Positions 33,803 through 44,277 are shown, numbered from the stretch's first letter. The stretch: DNA of 64,000 nt from Symbiodinium natans (GCA_905221605.1 CAJNDS010000069.1:926001-990000), one strand, 5' to 3'. A program made the numbers and translations. Notes: generated by a model not told the origin, from the sequence alone.

Positions 33803-34873
33803 GTAATAAAGAGAACCCTCAGACCCACCAGTGGAGGTCTCTTCTCCTACACCCAAACCCGCAACCCAAAGCCAAGTGCATTGCTGTGGGACCCTTCGTG
33901 GGGCGAGTCATGGGGGCGACGTCCTCCGCGCTGGCTACCCCAATAGCATATCTAAATCCTGAATCCTAAACCCTGAATCCGAAGCCCTGAAGCCTAAATC
34001 CTAAACCCTGAAGCCTAAACCCTATCCGCGCGAGATGCAAATTCGTTCGCCAGTGTCAGGCTCCGCTTAAACCCCTAAACCCTGAACCCTGAACCCTGAA
34101 CCCTCACCAAAGTCGTTCAATGTCGTCTTGCGCAGTCGTTGGCTCAGCGTTAAAGCCTTGGGTTTAGGGTTGAGAGTTTAGGGCTAAATCCTCAACCGTA
34201 AACCCCAGAACCTCCAACACTCTCACAACTAAACAAGTCATCTCAGAGGTATGCTAATTTTGGGGAACGCCCCTATTGCTTATTCAAACCGGCAAGTACC
34301 CCAACCGCTACAACCTTCAGAGTCCAGAAGGATGGAGGAGAGCTTTTCGCGTACTACCAGCTCCCTGGCTGAGGGGTCTTGAGACAAGGGCTGCCTCTCC
34401 CCCTGCCTCCTCCCCCCTACACCTACACCCTAAACCCTAAACCCTTTATTTCAGAGGTGCGATGCAAGGCTCAGGCCTGAGCCCTCAGTCTGACAACCAG
34501 ACCAGGTTTAGGGTTTAGGGTGTCGGTTAGGGTAACCCTCAACTCCCTAAGTTTCTCAGGACGCCTGAAGCGTTCAACTTGTCAACTGGAGCTCGAGACG
34601 CCCAACATTTTGCCACCAGTTTGTGAAGCATCAAAAGAGACAAACCTTGCTGTACCCGGCTCACAGCAAACCGCCTCTCCGAAAGCCCAATGATTCGCAA
34701 ATGGCAAGATCTTGTCATTCCGGCCACTGTAAAACTTCATAAGAACCCTAAAACCCAAAGCCCGAAAAGCCCTAAACCAAAAAGCCCTAAAACCCTAAAA
34801 CCCTAAAGCCCTAAAGCCCCAAAGCCTAAGCCCCAAACCCTAAAGCCCCAAACGGAGCACAAGCCATCTCCAG

Positions 34874-34912
34874 CCTATGCTGCTCGGATCGGGGGCCGAG
34901 TTGCGGCCGGGT
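34874..34912 (+). CDS. Candidate short exon between C-rich and G-rich repeats
   Basis: It lies after ATCTCCAG and before GGTTCAGGGTTTAGGG, with frame PAYAARIGGRVAA. It is short, so evidence is weak. It fits the common C-rich / exon / G-rich layout. Confidence 0.3.
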
Positions 34913-34952
34913 TCAGGGTTTAGGGCTTAGATCCGGGCACCGCCCCACACAG

Positions 34953-35022
34953 GTACGACAAGAGTCGCTGGGCCATGAGCCCTCGCATAGATGACACGAC
35001 GGACGTGGACCTCTTCTTGCAG
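34953..35022 (+). CDS. Candidate internal exon, 70 nt
   Basis: It is flanked by CCACACAG and by CAG|GTTCGT. After one leading base it encodes YDKSRWAMSPRIDDTTDVDL then FLQ with no stop. The composition is convincing. The preceding intron would be only about 40 nt of G-rich repeat if 34874-34912 is the previous exon. Confidence 0.55.
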
Positions 35023-35219
35023 GTTCGTGCAAAAAAGAAGGACCAGACGCACAGTGATAAAAGAGCCTCAGGGCGAGCCACGCACCCCGATTTCTAAGCC
35101 CCAAGTTTGTGAGTGCCAGAAGAGCAAAGAGCCCCCTTGAGCCTGAAAAGCCAGGAGCCCAAAATCTCACTCCAGACAGTCAAAGTCCCAAGCCCTCAAT
35201 CCTAAACCCTAAACTCAAG

Positions 35220-35286
35220 TGCAAGGAGCCGGGAATCCTCTTCTACAGCAACGATACCAAGTTGTGGCGCGAGAACCTGCCGGATG
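35220..35286 (+). CDS. Candidate internal exon joined to 35571
   Basis: After AAACTCAAG the frame reads CKEPGILFYSNDTKLWRENL then PD plus one base, followed by GTTTCT as donor. That single G joins the GT that starts the exon at 35571 to make a Gly codon, and the frame continues without a stop. This phase match supports both exons and an intron of 284 nt containing telomere-like repeat. Confidence 0.6.
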
Positions 35287-35570
35287 GTTTCTGGCCTCGG
35301 AAATTGGGGTGCGAACGCAAAACCCCAAACGCTAAACCCAAGCCCTAATGTTGACCTCGCTTTAATAACCCCACCCCCCCCGTCTCAATTGATTTTTGTC
35401 TACCCAAAAGGGCCCATGGAAAAAAAATCGGTCCCCAAGCCGGGATTTCTCATTATTGACGGGGGTTTATAATTGAGTTCCGGGATCCGGATTCCTTAAT
35501 TACGGGGGGGGGGGGGTCTATAAATATGAGGTCAAGATTAAGCCCAAAACCCTGTGCATCTTCCACCCAG

Positions 35571-35647
35571 GTAATTGGAAATACCACTACCCGACAAATG
35601 GCGTTCAGTACTGGACAGAGCTCACCTCGGAGGCCCTTCGGCTATGA
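35571..35647 (+). CDS. Candidate terminal exon continuing 35220-35286
   Basis: After CATCTTCCACCCAG the frame reads NWKYHYPTNGVQYWTELTSE, then ALRL and TGA at 35645-35647. The TGA overlaps an ATG (35644-35646) that opens the Pro/Ala-rich frame in another phase. Aromatic-rich; family unknown. Confidence 0.5.
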
Positions 35648-36714
35648 GGCCATTGAGGCTTCGGCTTGGACAGGTGTTGAGAGGTGCGCATTGGTTCAAG
35701 CAGTTTGCACTGTGGATCGCTGAGGAACTGAGCTGGCTGAGCATGGCTGAGCCTGCTGCGCTCGCCCCACGACGGTCGGTGGCTGTGCCCGCAGCACGCA
35801 CGCCGGCATTTCTTGACAAGCAGCCTGGCACACCGAACTTGCCACCGCTTCAGCCAATTGCGGCACCAGGCACGCCGCTCACACCTTGGGGCACAGCAGC
35901 TCCCGGGACGCCGAACATGTGTGCAGGAAACGCTGCACCCGGCACACCACTTCAGCGCTGCAACGATGCGGGCGTCAGGGCTCCTGGCACACCAACGGGA
36001 TGGCTGTCCTGTGAAACCCCACAGCTAGCAGCCGCTGCGGTCGGGGGTAGCACCTGGCCAGGAGGAGAGGCGACGGCAGCGACACAAGCCTTCCACCACG
36101 GCTTGCCTTTTCCTTGCGCTCCCAGCGCTCCCGGTGTTTCGGGCACTTCTTTCACGCATGCCGGGCCCAGCGCTCCCAGCACGAACTTCACGCCTTGCGC
36201 TCCCTCATCTGGCGCTCCCTTCGAGCTCGGCGCTGCTTGCGCTCCCAATGAACAGTTCACGGGCTTCACGCCCTGCGCTTCCAGCGCTCCCTTCACGCAC
36301 CCCGTACCCGGCATTGGCTGCGCTCCTGGCGCGCAGTTTGCGCACTTCACGTCCGGCACTCCCGGGTCTCCTGGTCCTCCCTTCGTGCCCGCCAATTCCT
36401 GTGTTTCTGTCACGCAGTTTGAGCACTTCACACCCCGCACTCCAGGTCCCGCTCCCGCTCCCGCTTCCGCTCCCCGTCCCGCTACCGCCCCAGTGCCCTC
36501 GATGCCCGTGGAGCCTCCCAAGGCATCTCTGGCACCTGCAGTGGCACCTACACCACCTCCTCCCTCCAGGCCGGTTCCGAGGCCCAGCTGCGCGCCTCCC
36601 AAGCCACCGCCCAAGCCACTGCCCAAGCCACTGCCCAGAAAAAAGGACCGCAGCGCGACGCCACCAGGTGCCTCTGCTCTTGTGTTTTTTGCCACGCAAT
36701 TCCTTCCGTACTAG
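35644..36714 (+). CDS. Proline/alanine-rich repeat protein
   Basis: I start at ATG 35644 (356 residues); an ATG at 35743 is an alternative. After an ordinary N-terminus (ALWIAEELSWLSMAEPAALA) come repeated APGTP units (about residues 55-110), then repeats built on FTPCAPS / FTHxxP / FEHFTPRTPG, then a Pro-rich tail with PKPPPKPLPKPLPRKK. The low-complexity, Cys-spaced repeats suggest a structural, surface or scaffold protein, but I recognise no family. There is no clear signal peptide. The opposite strand is also open for 248 codons, an effect of the GC-rich repeats. Confidence 0.5.
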   Translation: MRPLRLRLGQVLRGAHWFKQFALWIAEELSWLSMAEPAALAPRRSVAVPAARTPAFLDKQPGTPNLPPLQPIAAPGTPLTPWGTAAPGTPNMCAGNAAPGTPLQRCNDAGVRAPGTPTGWLSCETPQLAAAAVGGSTWPGGEATAATQAFHHGLPFPCAPSAPGVSGTSFTHAGPSAPSTNFTPCAPSSGAPFELGAACAPNEQFTGFTPCASSAPFTHPVPGIGCAPGAQFAHFTSGTPGSPGPPFVPANSCVSVTQFEHFTPRTPGPAPAPASAPRPATAPVPSMPVEPPKASLAPAVAPTPPPPSRPVPRPSCAPPKPPPKPLPKPLPRKKDRSATPPGASALVFFATQFLPY

Positions 36715-37322
36715 CCCAGGCAAGTGTCCCTACATATGAATCTGTGCTACAGGCCACGCGCCCGGATCTCGACCATCCTTGTACATGCCGTAGGCGCACC
36801 TGCAGTCGGGGTTCCCTGCAAGCTGAAAGGGTCAAAGCCCTTAGGAGGAGCTTCCGTCATGCCGCTCTTGCGGGCTTAAAAGGGGAGAGGGTGTAGGGTT
36901 CCTCCGCCGCAGTGGGGTTTGGGCTGTGTTGATGTGATGCATCAGTGGGGTCAGGTTTGCAAGTCTACCGAGTCTACCGCTCTCCCGCAAGAAAGCTCCC
37001 ACCTTGAACCCCATAATTAAACCCTAAACCCTAGACCCTAAACTCTGAACCCTCTCAACCAAAAGGCCCCCCCTAAAGCTTCGAAAGCCCCAAAGCCGAA
37101 AGCCTAAGACCTGGACCCGAGTTCTGGGGCTACTTCGTAGTCTTGGTGACTCGAACGGCCAGACCCTTTGAGCCTCCATAATCCCCTGCCCCTAAATGCA
37201 ATCCCCCCCTACCCCCGAACATTGCATGTTCCCCATGCACCTGGAGTATAGCTCAACAAAAATGGGTAGGGGTACCCCAAACCCTAAACCCGTAACCCTC
37301 AAATACCTGAACCCACCCAAAG
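36715..37322. other. Repeat-rich spacer
   Basis: It contains C-rich telomere-like runs at about 37010-37050 and 37270-37320. No supportable gene. Confidence 0.4.
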
Positions 37323-37410
37323 GCTCACTTCGATTGCGCGGCCGGCGCCGTGTGCGCCCGCAAGATGCTGCCCAGACTCGGACAAAAGAGAGACAATAGG
37401 GCTCAGAAGG
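37323..37410 (+). CDS. Candidate exon
   Basis: After CCACCCAAAG and one base, the frame reads AHFDCAAGAVCARKMLPRLG then QKRDNRAQK, up to GTTTGTGG as a possible donor. Composition is good and the flanks are telomere-like. Function unknown. Confidence 0.45.
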
Positions 37411-37559
37411 GTTTGTGGGTCTATAAGATGTATAGTTATAAGATGATTTGACATGGGCTTATAGACAAGGAACAGCCTTAACCTCTCAGAGTTTAGAGTG
37501 GAAACGCAAGAAATCCGAAGCAAGAAGCAGACCCCTTGTGGCAAGCTGAGGATCTCTCA

Positions 37560-38115
37560 GAAATCTTTGGCATGGCAGAACCCTAAAGACCCTAAAACCC
37601 CTAGACCCTAAACCCTTAAACCCCTAATCACGCAAAAGGATCTCTTTCAGCCTAAACCCCTGAACCCTAAGCCCCTAAGCCCCTAAGCTCCTAAACTCCT
37701 AAAGGCCCGACTAAACCCCCTAAACCCCCTAAACCCCTTAATGCCCTAAACCCCCTAAATCCCAAAAATGCCGATGATAGGCCGACAGGCCTCGGCCCCG
37801 CAGGCTTTTTGGGTCGCAGCGCGTCGACCTCACAGGTCCTTAGAGCAGAGATTTCGGGGGAGTTCGGGAAGTAGGGTTTAGGGGGTGTAGGGATTTTGGG
37901 GTTTGGGATTTTGTCTTTATGGTCTTTAGGGGTTTAGGGGGTCTTTAGGCGTTTAGGGGTTTAGGGGCTCAGGACTTCTCCCTATGATGAGGCCCAGGAG
38001 CTTGAGGTTTAGGGGTTCATATCTCCCCTCATGACAAAGAGACGGATTTAAGCAGGGACCCCAAGCCCAAAACCCAAAACCCAGCAAAACCCAAAAACCC
38101 TAAACCCTAAAATCT
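37560..38115. repeat. Telomere-like repeats with strand switches, C-rich then G-rich then C-rich
   Basis: C-rich units (37575-37765) are followed by a short complex stretch. Next come G-rich units including GGGGTTTAGGGG variants (37870-37990), then C-rich units (38055-38112). The inverted G-rich and C-rich blocks could pair in RNA. Confidence 0.75.
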
Positions 38116-38575
38116 AATCGGCCCTTCAACAAGAGGTTCATGGGTTGCAAGGGGGGCTCAAGGTTCAGGGGTTTTTGAGAGTTTTCAGGGGCCTTTGAGG
38201 GCTTTAAGGGCTTTGAGGGTTTAACTTTGCCAAGCCTTACAAGATTCAACTCCGCGGCAGAGACCTGAGACAGACCAAACCTAAATTTGGGCGCGGGCAT
38301 TCATGGCAGAAACGTATCCCCAAACCCGAAACCCTAAACCTTAAATTTCTTCAGAGTTGCCTTAGCTGGCCTGGGCAAGCAGGAGGCAGTGTGATGAATA
38401 AAGCAATATCTTGGACTTAGGGTTTCAGGGTTCAGGGTTCAGGATTAAGAGGAAGACCATGAACATCAAATCTGATCACCAAGCCCTGCACCTCAAACCC
38501 ATTGTAGCACATGGCCCTAAACCCTAAGCCCCAAACCCTAAACCCTAAACCCTAAACCTGGGCTTCGGGGCTCTG

Positions 38576-38698
38576 ATGGCGCATCTGGTTGGAAGCTTTG
38601 TGGCGATACGCGGCTTCCACGACCCGCTACGTCGCTTGCCTCAGTCTACTCCCCTAGATAGCTGCTGGATATACTTCACAAAAAACTTCGATACTTAG
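38576..38698 (+). CDS. Possible small ORF or terminal exon
   Basis: It directly follows a C-rich telomere-like block. From the ATG it reads MAHLVGSFVAIRGFHDPLRR then LPQSTPLDSCWIYF and ends TAG. An upstream stop at 38546 means it either starts at this ATG or is spliced. The length is short enough for chance. Confidence 0.3.
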   Translation: MAHLVGSFVAIRGFHDPLRRLPQSTPLDSCWIYFTKNFDT

Positions 38699-38727
38699 GT
38701 CGCCCCAAAATGGCCCAATAGAATCCA

Positions 38728-38740
38728 CCCCCCCCCCCCT
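38728..38740 (+). repeat. Poly-C run
   Basis: About 12 consecutive C after GAATCCA. Confidence 0.8.
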
Positions 38741-39617
38741 TTTCGGCAAATGCTCCGAATCTCGAACAGAAGTGGCACCAGTATGTCTCATCACCTTGAG
38801 AGTCGGGTGTACGTCATCTCACCAACACCAGCTTCAGCTTAGGTTTTCGGGGTTTAGGGTTGACGGCGTGTGGTGCCCCCCAAACTTTGGAAACTCGAAA
38901 TTTCAACTGACTGGGCACCTGGGCTGCAGGCCCCGCAGGGCGACAGGCGATCGCGATGGCGCAGCGGCCGCCGGAGCTGAAACCGAGTGCACGGTCACTA
39001 AGGCAGCTGCCGCTGCGGCTATGGAGCACAGATAGAAAGCCTGCGACTTGAAACTGAAAGGGTTTAGGGTTTAGGGTGCTCCTTAACAGGGTGATACAGG
39101 GTGTGCCATGCAGATGATGAGGGGTCAGAGGCTCAACAAACAGAGGGTGTTTGCAAGAGAGCCTGAGGGAGCCCCAATCCCCACTTTAAGGTTCGTGGGT
39201 AGCGAAAAGTCGGGTTATAAGTACGGCAACCCGTACAACCCTACTCATGACTACCCATGAACCTTCAAGTAGGCATTCAAAGCCACGTCTGCTTCCGTCT
39301 GAGGACCCCAAAGCCCCCTACCTCAAGCCTTAAACGAAACCCTAAGAGATTCCCCAAGGGCCTTTATCATGAACCAACCCTAAAACCCTAAGCCCTAATC
39401 CCTAAACCCTAAACCCTAACCCTAAACCCTAAACCCATGACAACAATGAGCTCTTGGACTCAAGCTTTTTGCTCGCAGCCCTGTAGCCTCGCAGCAGTGA
39501 GCTACGGGCGATGGGTGATGCTCGGGCAGTTCTGCTGCAAAGAGTGTGTTTTTTTGAGTTCGGGGTTGAGGGTTAGCCCTTTAGGAAGCCAGATAGAACA
39601 GTATGTAAACCCAATGT

Positions 39618-39619
<2 letters not shown>

Positions 39620-39671
<52 letters not shown>

Positions 39672-39674
39672 AGA

Positions 39675-39720
<46 letters not shown>
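39620..39720 (+). repeat. (GA)n microsatellite, two blocks
   Basis: GA dinucleotides run from about 39620 to 39674 and again from 39682 to 39720, with a few GAGC interruptions between them. Confidence 0.9.
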
Positions 39721-39844
39721 CCACACGACCGGCGGCCTATGAGCTGCCGAAGCAGCACAAAACTACGGGGCAGGCAAGACAAGCAAGACCAGGGACTTCG
39801 CGCGCCTTTCGGGGCAGGTCCTTCGGGAGGTTAATCGTGTGGAG

Positions 39845-39847
<3 letters not shown>

Positions 39848-39886
<39 letters not shown>
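39848..39886 (+). repeat. (GA)n microsatellite, third block
   Basis: About 18 GA units, separate from the earlier pair by about 130 bp. Confidence 0.9.
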
Positions 39887-39888
<2 letters not shown>

Positions 39889-40025
39889 CAAACAAAAAAA
39901 GCCGAGAGAGAAAATAATCCCAGGCAAAGGCTCGGGCTTCTGCGTGGACCAGGGCTCAGGGTAATCTAGGTTTGGAGTTATATGAGCGTTTTCGGGAGTC
40001 GAGGTTTTGGGTCTAGGGTTTAAAG

Positions 40026-40138
40026 ACGGCAACAGTTGCAACAGTGGCCGCAAGGAGGGTGACATGCACAATGTGCTGACCGACACGCAGCCCAAAAAGA
40101 AGGGGAAGAAGCTTAAGGCCTGTCGTGTTTGTGCATGA
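40026..40138 (+). CDS. Candidate terminal exon, Lys-rich C-terminus
   Basis: It follows GGGTTTAAAG. The frame reads NSCNSGRKEGDMHNVLTDTQ, then PKKKGKKLKACRVCA and TGA. The basic tail could be a nuclear or nucleic-acid-binding end. Family unknown. Confidence 0.45.
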
Positions 40139-41086
40139 ATGTTGTGGACGGCATATTTGAGGTCTCGTGGGCTGGGGGGTGGGGGGGCTAGGAAGTTGCT
40201 GAAGGATTGCGAGCCCTACGAACCTTCTGGGATTTGCTTAAGGACAAGCCCCAAAATGAAAGGCGAACTTGAGGCCTCCTGAAGCTATCCTTGGATCCAC
40301 CCTCCAAGTCCTGCACAAAGCCCACAAATTCACAAATTCACAAATTCTTTGACCTGACCCCAAGTAAGTGCAAAATGGTCCAGTGCGGAGATTTTGCATT
40401 TCAGGAGGTTCATGCGTGCCTAAAGATCTTATCCCAATCACGACAGGACCTAGAGGGCTAACACCTGCGTTATAAGCGAACCCATAACTGTTTTGAAGCA
40501 GGGCTGTTAAAAGGGCTTAAGGTAGAATATGAGAGGGTTAAGACTGGAGATTTCAAAAGTAAAGGCCTTTGGTTCAAAGCGCTTCAGGGCTTCTTGAGGG
40601 TGTCCGCTGCAGGTTATTCGAATCAACTTCGCGAAAGAGGACGCCTGGCCGCATGCTTGCTTGGGGTTTAAGTGGTGATGTTCAGCAGGTTCGGGTCTAG
40701 GGTTTAGGTTTATATGGGCTGAGGGCCTTGGGGCTGAGGGTTCCAAGGTCAAGAGGTTTGTACAATTCCCTGCGCCAACTTTCTCGACTCAACGCCGCGC
40801 ATCCTCCCCGCTCCAGCACAGCAAGCCCCCAACCCAAGTCCGAAATCATAGGATTCCCTTTTCAAGGGGAGCAAAACCTGAACTTAACACCAGTTTTTCG
40901 AAACCCGCCATATGGCACCTCCCCCGACCCCTCTTTCGGACCTTACGTCGCCCCATCAGGCGACTGAAGGCCTCCGGGCGGGTTTGGGGGTTCACAGCAA
41001 GCCCTCCTCCCAAGCCCCAAAGCCACAAAAAGGCTGCACACCAAGGGTCTTCGAGTCCCAAAGACCAAGCAACCCTTTCCGAGCAG

Positions 41087-41824
41087 GCGACTGGATCCGA
41101 ACTTGCGCGCCTCAGCTCCACAAAGCTGCAGCAGGGCCACCGTGCAGCCTCGGATGGTGAGGCTTCTCACTCTGATCCGCCGGCCGAAGATACCGATCGG
41201 CCGTCCTCCTGCGCCGATCCGCGGTCCGAAGGCGCTGCTCCGCCAACAGCGGCAGCTGCTGACTCAGGTCATGGCAACGTGGAGGCCAAAGGCGCAAATG
41301 GGCCGACCGTGACAATTTCCCTTGCCATTCCGCAGGCCCGCGCAGATCAGGCAGTGGTCCACGCGGACCACATGGATTCTCTCGCCAAAAGACGCTCTCG
41401 GCTGGCGGTCGCTGAACAAAGATGCTCTCGGCGAACGGTCAACGTGGACCGTGACCACGCGGACGAAAAGATCGGTGCATGGCTCCAGGCGTGTGCAAAA
41501 AAGTTCAAGAAGGCGAATCGACCAGGTGGATGTCAAGAGCAGGAAGAGGAGGAAGAGGAGAAAGCGGAGGAAGAGGAAGAGGAGGAAGAGGAGGAAGAGG
41601 AGGAAGAGGAGGAAGATCCACATGTTCTGGAGAGGAACATCACACGCCTGCTCATCACACTGCTGCGCGGCGAGGGGCCCGACTATACTGCAATGGTTGA
41701 CGGGCTGCTGGACGAGGCCGGCAACACTTCGTTTTGCATCTCTTCGTCCACTGCTGTGCATGGCGCATGGTTCCACAGGTGTTTTCTGAGTGTGCTGCTG
41801 TTCGGGAAAAGAGCCTCGGGCTGA
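41087..41824 (+). CDS. Candidate long exon with an acidic run, unknown protein
   Basis: From the AG at 41085-41086 the frame is open for 245 codons to the TGA at 41822-41824; it is also open further upstream. It runs Ser/Asp/Pro-rich (EASHSDPPAEDTDRPSS), then a basic helix-like part (HMDSLAKRRSRLAVAEQR), then a near-continuous Glu run (about 41536-41625). A hydrophobic, globular-looking part follows (VLERNITRLLITLLRGEGPD). A GTGTTTTC at about 41779 may be a donor ending the real exon earlier. Function unknown. Confidence 0.45.
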   Translation, partial: ATGSELARLSSTKLQQGHRAASDGEASHSDPPAEDTDRPSSCADPRSEGAAPPTAAAADSGHGNVEAKGANGPTVTISLAIPQARADQAVVHADHMDSLAKRRSRLAVAEQRCSRRTVNVDRDHADEKIGAWLQACAKKFKKANRPGGCQEQEEEEEEKAEEEEEEEEEEEEEEEEDPHVLERNITRLLITLLRGEGPDYTAMVDGLLDEAGNTSFCISSSTAVHGAWFHRCFLSVLLFGKRASG

Positions 41825-42062
41825 CTTTGTCTTCACTCAAAGGCGGGAATCCATCTACCACCGTCTTTCAAAAGCGAAATCCGGACCACCGCAGGCTGAA
41901 GTACCAAACTCAGCAAGTGTTGTCAGCTTCAGGGACGTAGCTTTAAGTGGGAGCTGGGTTGAGGGATGCACCTCCACCATGTCAACAGTTCGCGGACTCC
42001 CGAACGAGTTTGCGGCTTGGTGCGCATGGGCCCAGGTGCGGTGGTGCCTAAGTCCCTGGAAA

Positions 42063-42210
42063 GAAAGAATGAAAGAATGAAAGAATGAAAGAATGAAAGA
42101 ATGAAAGAATGAAAGAATGAAAGAATGAAAGAATGAAAGAATGAAAGAATGAAAGAATGAAAGAATGAAAGAATGAAAGAATGAAAGAATGAAAGAATGA
42201 AAGAATGAAA
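42063..42210 (+). repeat. (GAAAGAAT)n 8-bp tandem array, about 18 copies
   Basis: Perfect or near-perfect 8-bp units across about 148 bp. The reverse strand is open and encodes an FHSFILSF-type repeat, which is a by-product of the array. Confidence 0.95.
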
Positions 42211-42621
42211 GGAAAACGCAAAAACAAAAACATGTGGAGAGAGAAGTTCTCACCACAGCTGTGTTGTGTTGCAACTGGTGATACATGGAAGAGCCGGACC
42301 TGATAGTGAACACTGTCAGGTGTCAGGGTCTGTGTTTAGGGTTCGAGAAGGTGTCAAGCCCCTTAAAACCACAAAGCTCCGTTCAAGGGAGGCCGGAAAC
42401 ACCTTCTGTCGACCTTGCAGGTTCAGAAAGATTACCGCAAAGAGAGACTGCGGGAGCGCATGCGCACAATCCTTGGGGTCTTCGACTGTGAGAAGTCGCG
42501 GGTGGCTCGGCCTTCAGTTCATGCCTGTTCAGAACCACACACACACACCGCAAAGACCATTAAGGACCTAAGCCCATGATGCCATAATCCCCCTGACTGG
42601 CCAGAAGCCGCACAGCGACCA

Positions 42622-44277
42622 ATGACCGAGGTTCAGGACGTCGACGCATTCAGTTTGAGGTTTCAGAACATCCTCTATGCCCCGGAGGTTCAGACGTCAT
42701 TGAAAAGGATGCGAATCCCTGCGCCGTTGGCGTCCAAAGCAGAAGTGCTTGCAGCCATCGCCGAGACTGCCAATGAGGAGACCTTGGCCAAAGATGCCGT
42801 GGAAGCCCTCACCGCTGCAGCATGGCTGCAGCTGCGAGCGGGCACTGCGCTGGATAGTGGGCTGTGCATGGTGGCTTTGGCTTGCTTGTGTTTGGTCACC
42901 TGGAAGGGCCGCTACGGAAACATTGACGTACGGCCGGCGCCTAAGGAATCAGTTTTAATGATTTTGATGCCCTCAGGGCTTAGAAGTTTAAGGTCTAGCA
43001 CTTCTTCTCGCAACGTGCTTGTGAGGCCTGCCTTGTGGACTCTGGTAGTCATTCAGGGCAAAGAGACGATGGAATGGCTGGCGCAAGTGGGCTTCTTTTT
43101 CTGGAGCCGCTTGCCTATCAGGCAAAGCGGGCATGACCAGCAGACAAATCAGGAAAAACCATTTTGCATTCCTGGGACAAGAACTCCGGTGCTGCGTATT
43201 GCAGATGCCATTTCCCACCCTGCTCCAAGCCTGGAGACCCTTGCCGATCTGGTTTTCCTCATTGCCGGCTACTTTGCCATATTCAGGCAGATGGATTTCT
43301 ATGGCACGCGGGAGTTGGACAAGATTTTCTTGCCATGGTTCTGTGCGATGTATTGGCTCCGGCTAATGTACAGCCTGCGTGGCGAACGGTGGCTCGGGCC
43401 CTATCTCCTACCTATCCTATCAGCTGTTCGGGACACTGGGGCCTTCTTCTTTGTCACCTCCCTCTGCGTTGCTGGTGCGACCCACGCCTATGTTGTCCTC
43501 AACGCCAGAGAAGACGACCGTTTCCCAATTTATTCCGCCTTCACCCACACCGTCCGGCTGGCAATCTTTGGGGACTTTGACCTCTTTGAATTCCACGGCC
43601 AGGACACGACCTACATGGAGAAAGACGGGGTGTGGGAGCCGGACGACCCTGATCCCGAAGAAAATGGTTTTGTGACTTACATGTACCTGCAGCTCTGTTT
43701 CTTCTGCACAGGCGTGGGCGTGGCAGTTCTCCTCATGAACCTGCTGATTGGTATCCTAGGGCAAAATTACGAGCTTCACCAGAACCGTGCGCAAGTGCTG
43801 TTCGTGCAGGCCCGAGCGCGTATGTTGCTGGAGCAGCAGCAAAGGCCTTGGGCCAGGCTGGCCACGGCACTCCATCGCAAAGTGCTCGGCTTGGGCTACG
43901 GGCAAACCGCTTGCCGTGAGGACGAGCCTCATCATGATGCAGACGAGCCTCATCAAAATGGTGGCTGCATTGACAAGCTATTGCGGTCAGTATGCCGGCT
44001 GGGGGAGCTGGCGCTGATCCCTCTCCTGCCCATCATGCAACCCCTACATCCATCCAAAGAGATTTCCTACCATCAGGAGCGAGTCTTCAAGCGTTTCGTG
44101 CGGCGCATATTGTGGAGACCGATGGAGAACATCCGCTGCCGTGCCCTGGTCATCCCTGCAATGTCTTTGCTGCTACTGCCTGGAGCAGTGGTATGCCTGC
44201 TGAGTCTCATGGGATTTGCAACCTCCTGCGTGCTCCTGAAGATCATTGGTGGCCAGATCAAAGGCTGCCTGTGTTAA
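42622..44277 (+). CDS. TRP/polycystin-like six-transmembrane cation channel
   Basis: A membrane protein that probably conducts cations. From the ATG at 42622 (551 residues) it has a hydrophobic segment at about 73-92 and further ones near 210-225 and 238-255. An S5-like helix lies at about 272-294 (FFFVTSLCVAGATHAYVVL), a pore-loop-like stretch at about 301-324 (HTVRLAIFGDFDLFEF), and an S6 helix at about 353-382 (FFCTGVGVAVLLMNLLIGIL then GQNYE), the strongest family sign. A soluble region and a final hydrophobic segment near 512-545 follow. No ankyrin repeats are visible, so an N-terminal part may be missing or on other exons. 42928-43056 looks like an in-frame intron (GTACGG..ATTCAG, 129 nt). 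The exact subfamily is uncertain. Confidence 0.7.
   Translation: MTEVQDVDAFSLRFQNILYAPEVQTSLKRMRIPAPLASKAEVLAAIAETANEETLAKDAVEALTAAAWLQLRAGTALDSGLCMVALACLCLVTWKGRYGNIDVRPAPKESVLMILMPSGLRSLRSSTSSRNVLVRPALWTLVVIQGKETMEWLAQVGFFFWSRLPIRQSGHDQQTNQEKPFCIPGTRTPVLRIADAISHPAPSLETLADLVFLIAGYFAIFRQMDFYGTRELDKIFLPWFCAMYWLRLMYSLRGERWLGPYLLPILSAVRDTGAFFFVTSLCVAGATHAYVVLNAREDDRFPIYSAFTHTVRLAIFGDFDLFEFHGQDTTYMEKDGVWEPDDPDPEENGFVTYMYLQLCFFCTGVGVAVLLMNLLIGILGQNYELHQNRAQVLFVQARARMLLEQQQRPWARLATALHRKVLGLGYGQTACREDEPHHDADEPHQNGGCIDKLLRSVCRLGELALIPLLPIMQPLHPSKEISYHQERVFKRFVRRILWRPMENIRCRALVIPAMSLLLLPGAVVCLLSLMGFATSCVLLKIIGGQIKGCLC
42928..43056 (+). other. Possible intron inside the channel frame
   Basis: It begins GTACGG after GAC and ends GTAGTCATTCAG before GGC. 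It is 129 nt, a multiple of three, and has no stop. Its translation (Arg/Ser/Pro-rich) does not fit the channel fold, while both flanks do. Confidence 0.45.

Noticed and set aside
35952-36695. 248-codon Gly/Ala-rich frame opposite the Pro/Ala-rich gene
   Set aside because: GC-rich Pro/Ala codons give stop-free Gly/Ala frames on the other strand. The sense frame has ordered repeats and a better N-terminus.
39109-39258. 49-codon plus frame starting MMRGQRLNKQ
   Set aside because: Plausible composition, but the second half resembles a short motif (ACCCATGAACC, CAAGTA) seen inverted near 50960, so it may be repeat DNA. No donor was found.
42048-42233. FHSFILSF-repeat frame on the minus strand
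   Set aside because: By-product of the (GAAAGAAT)n array.
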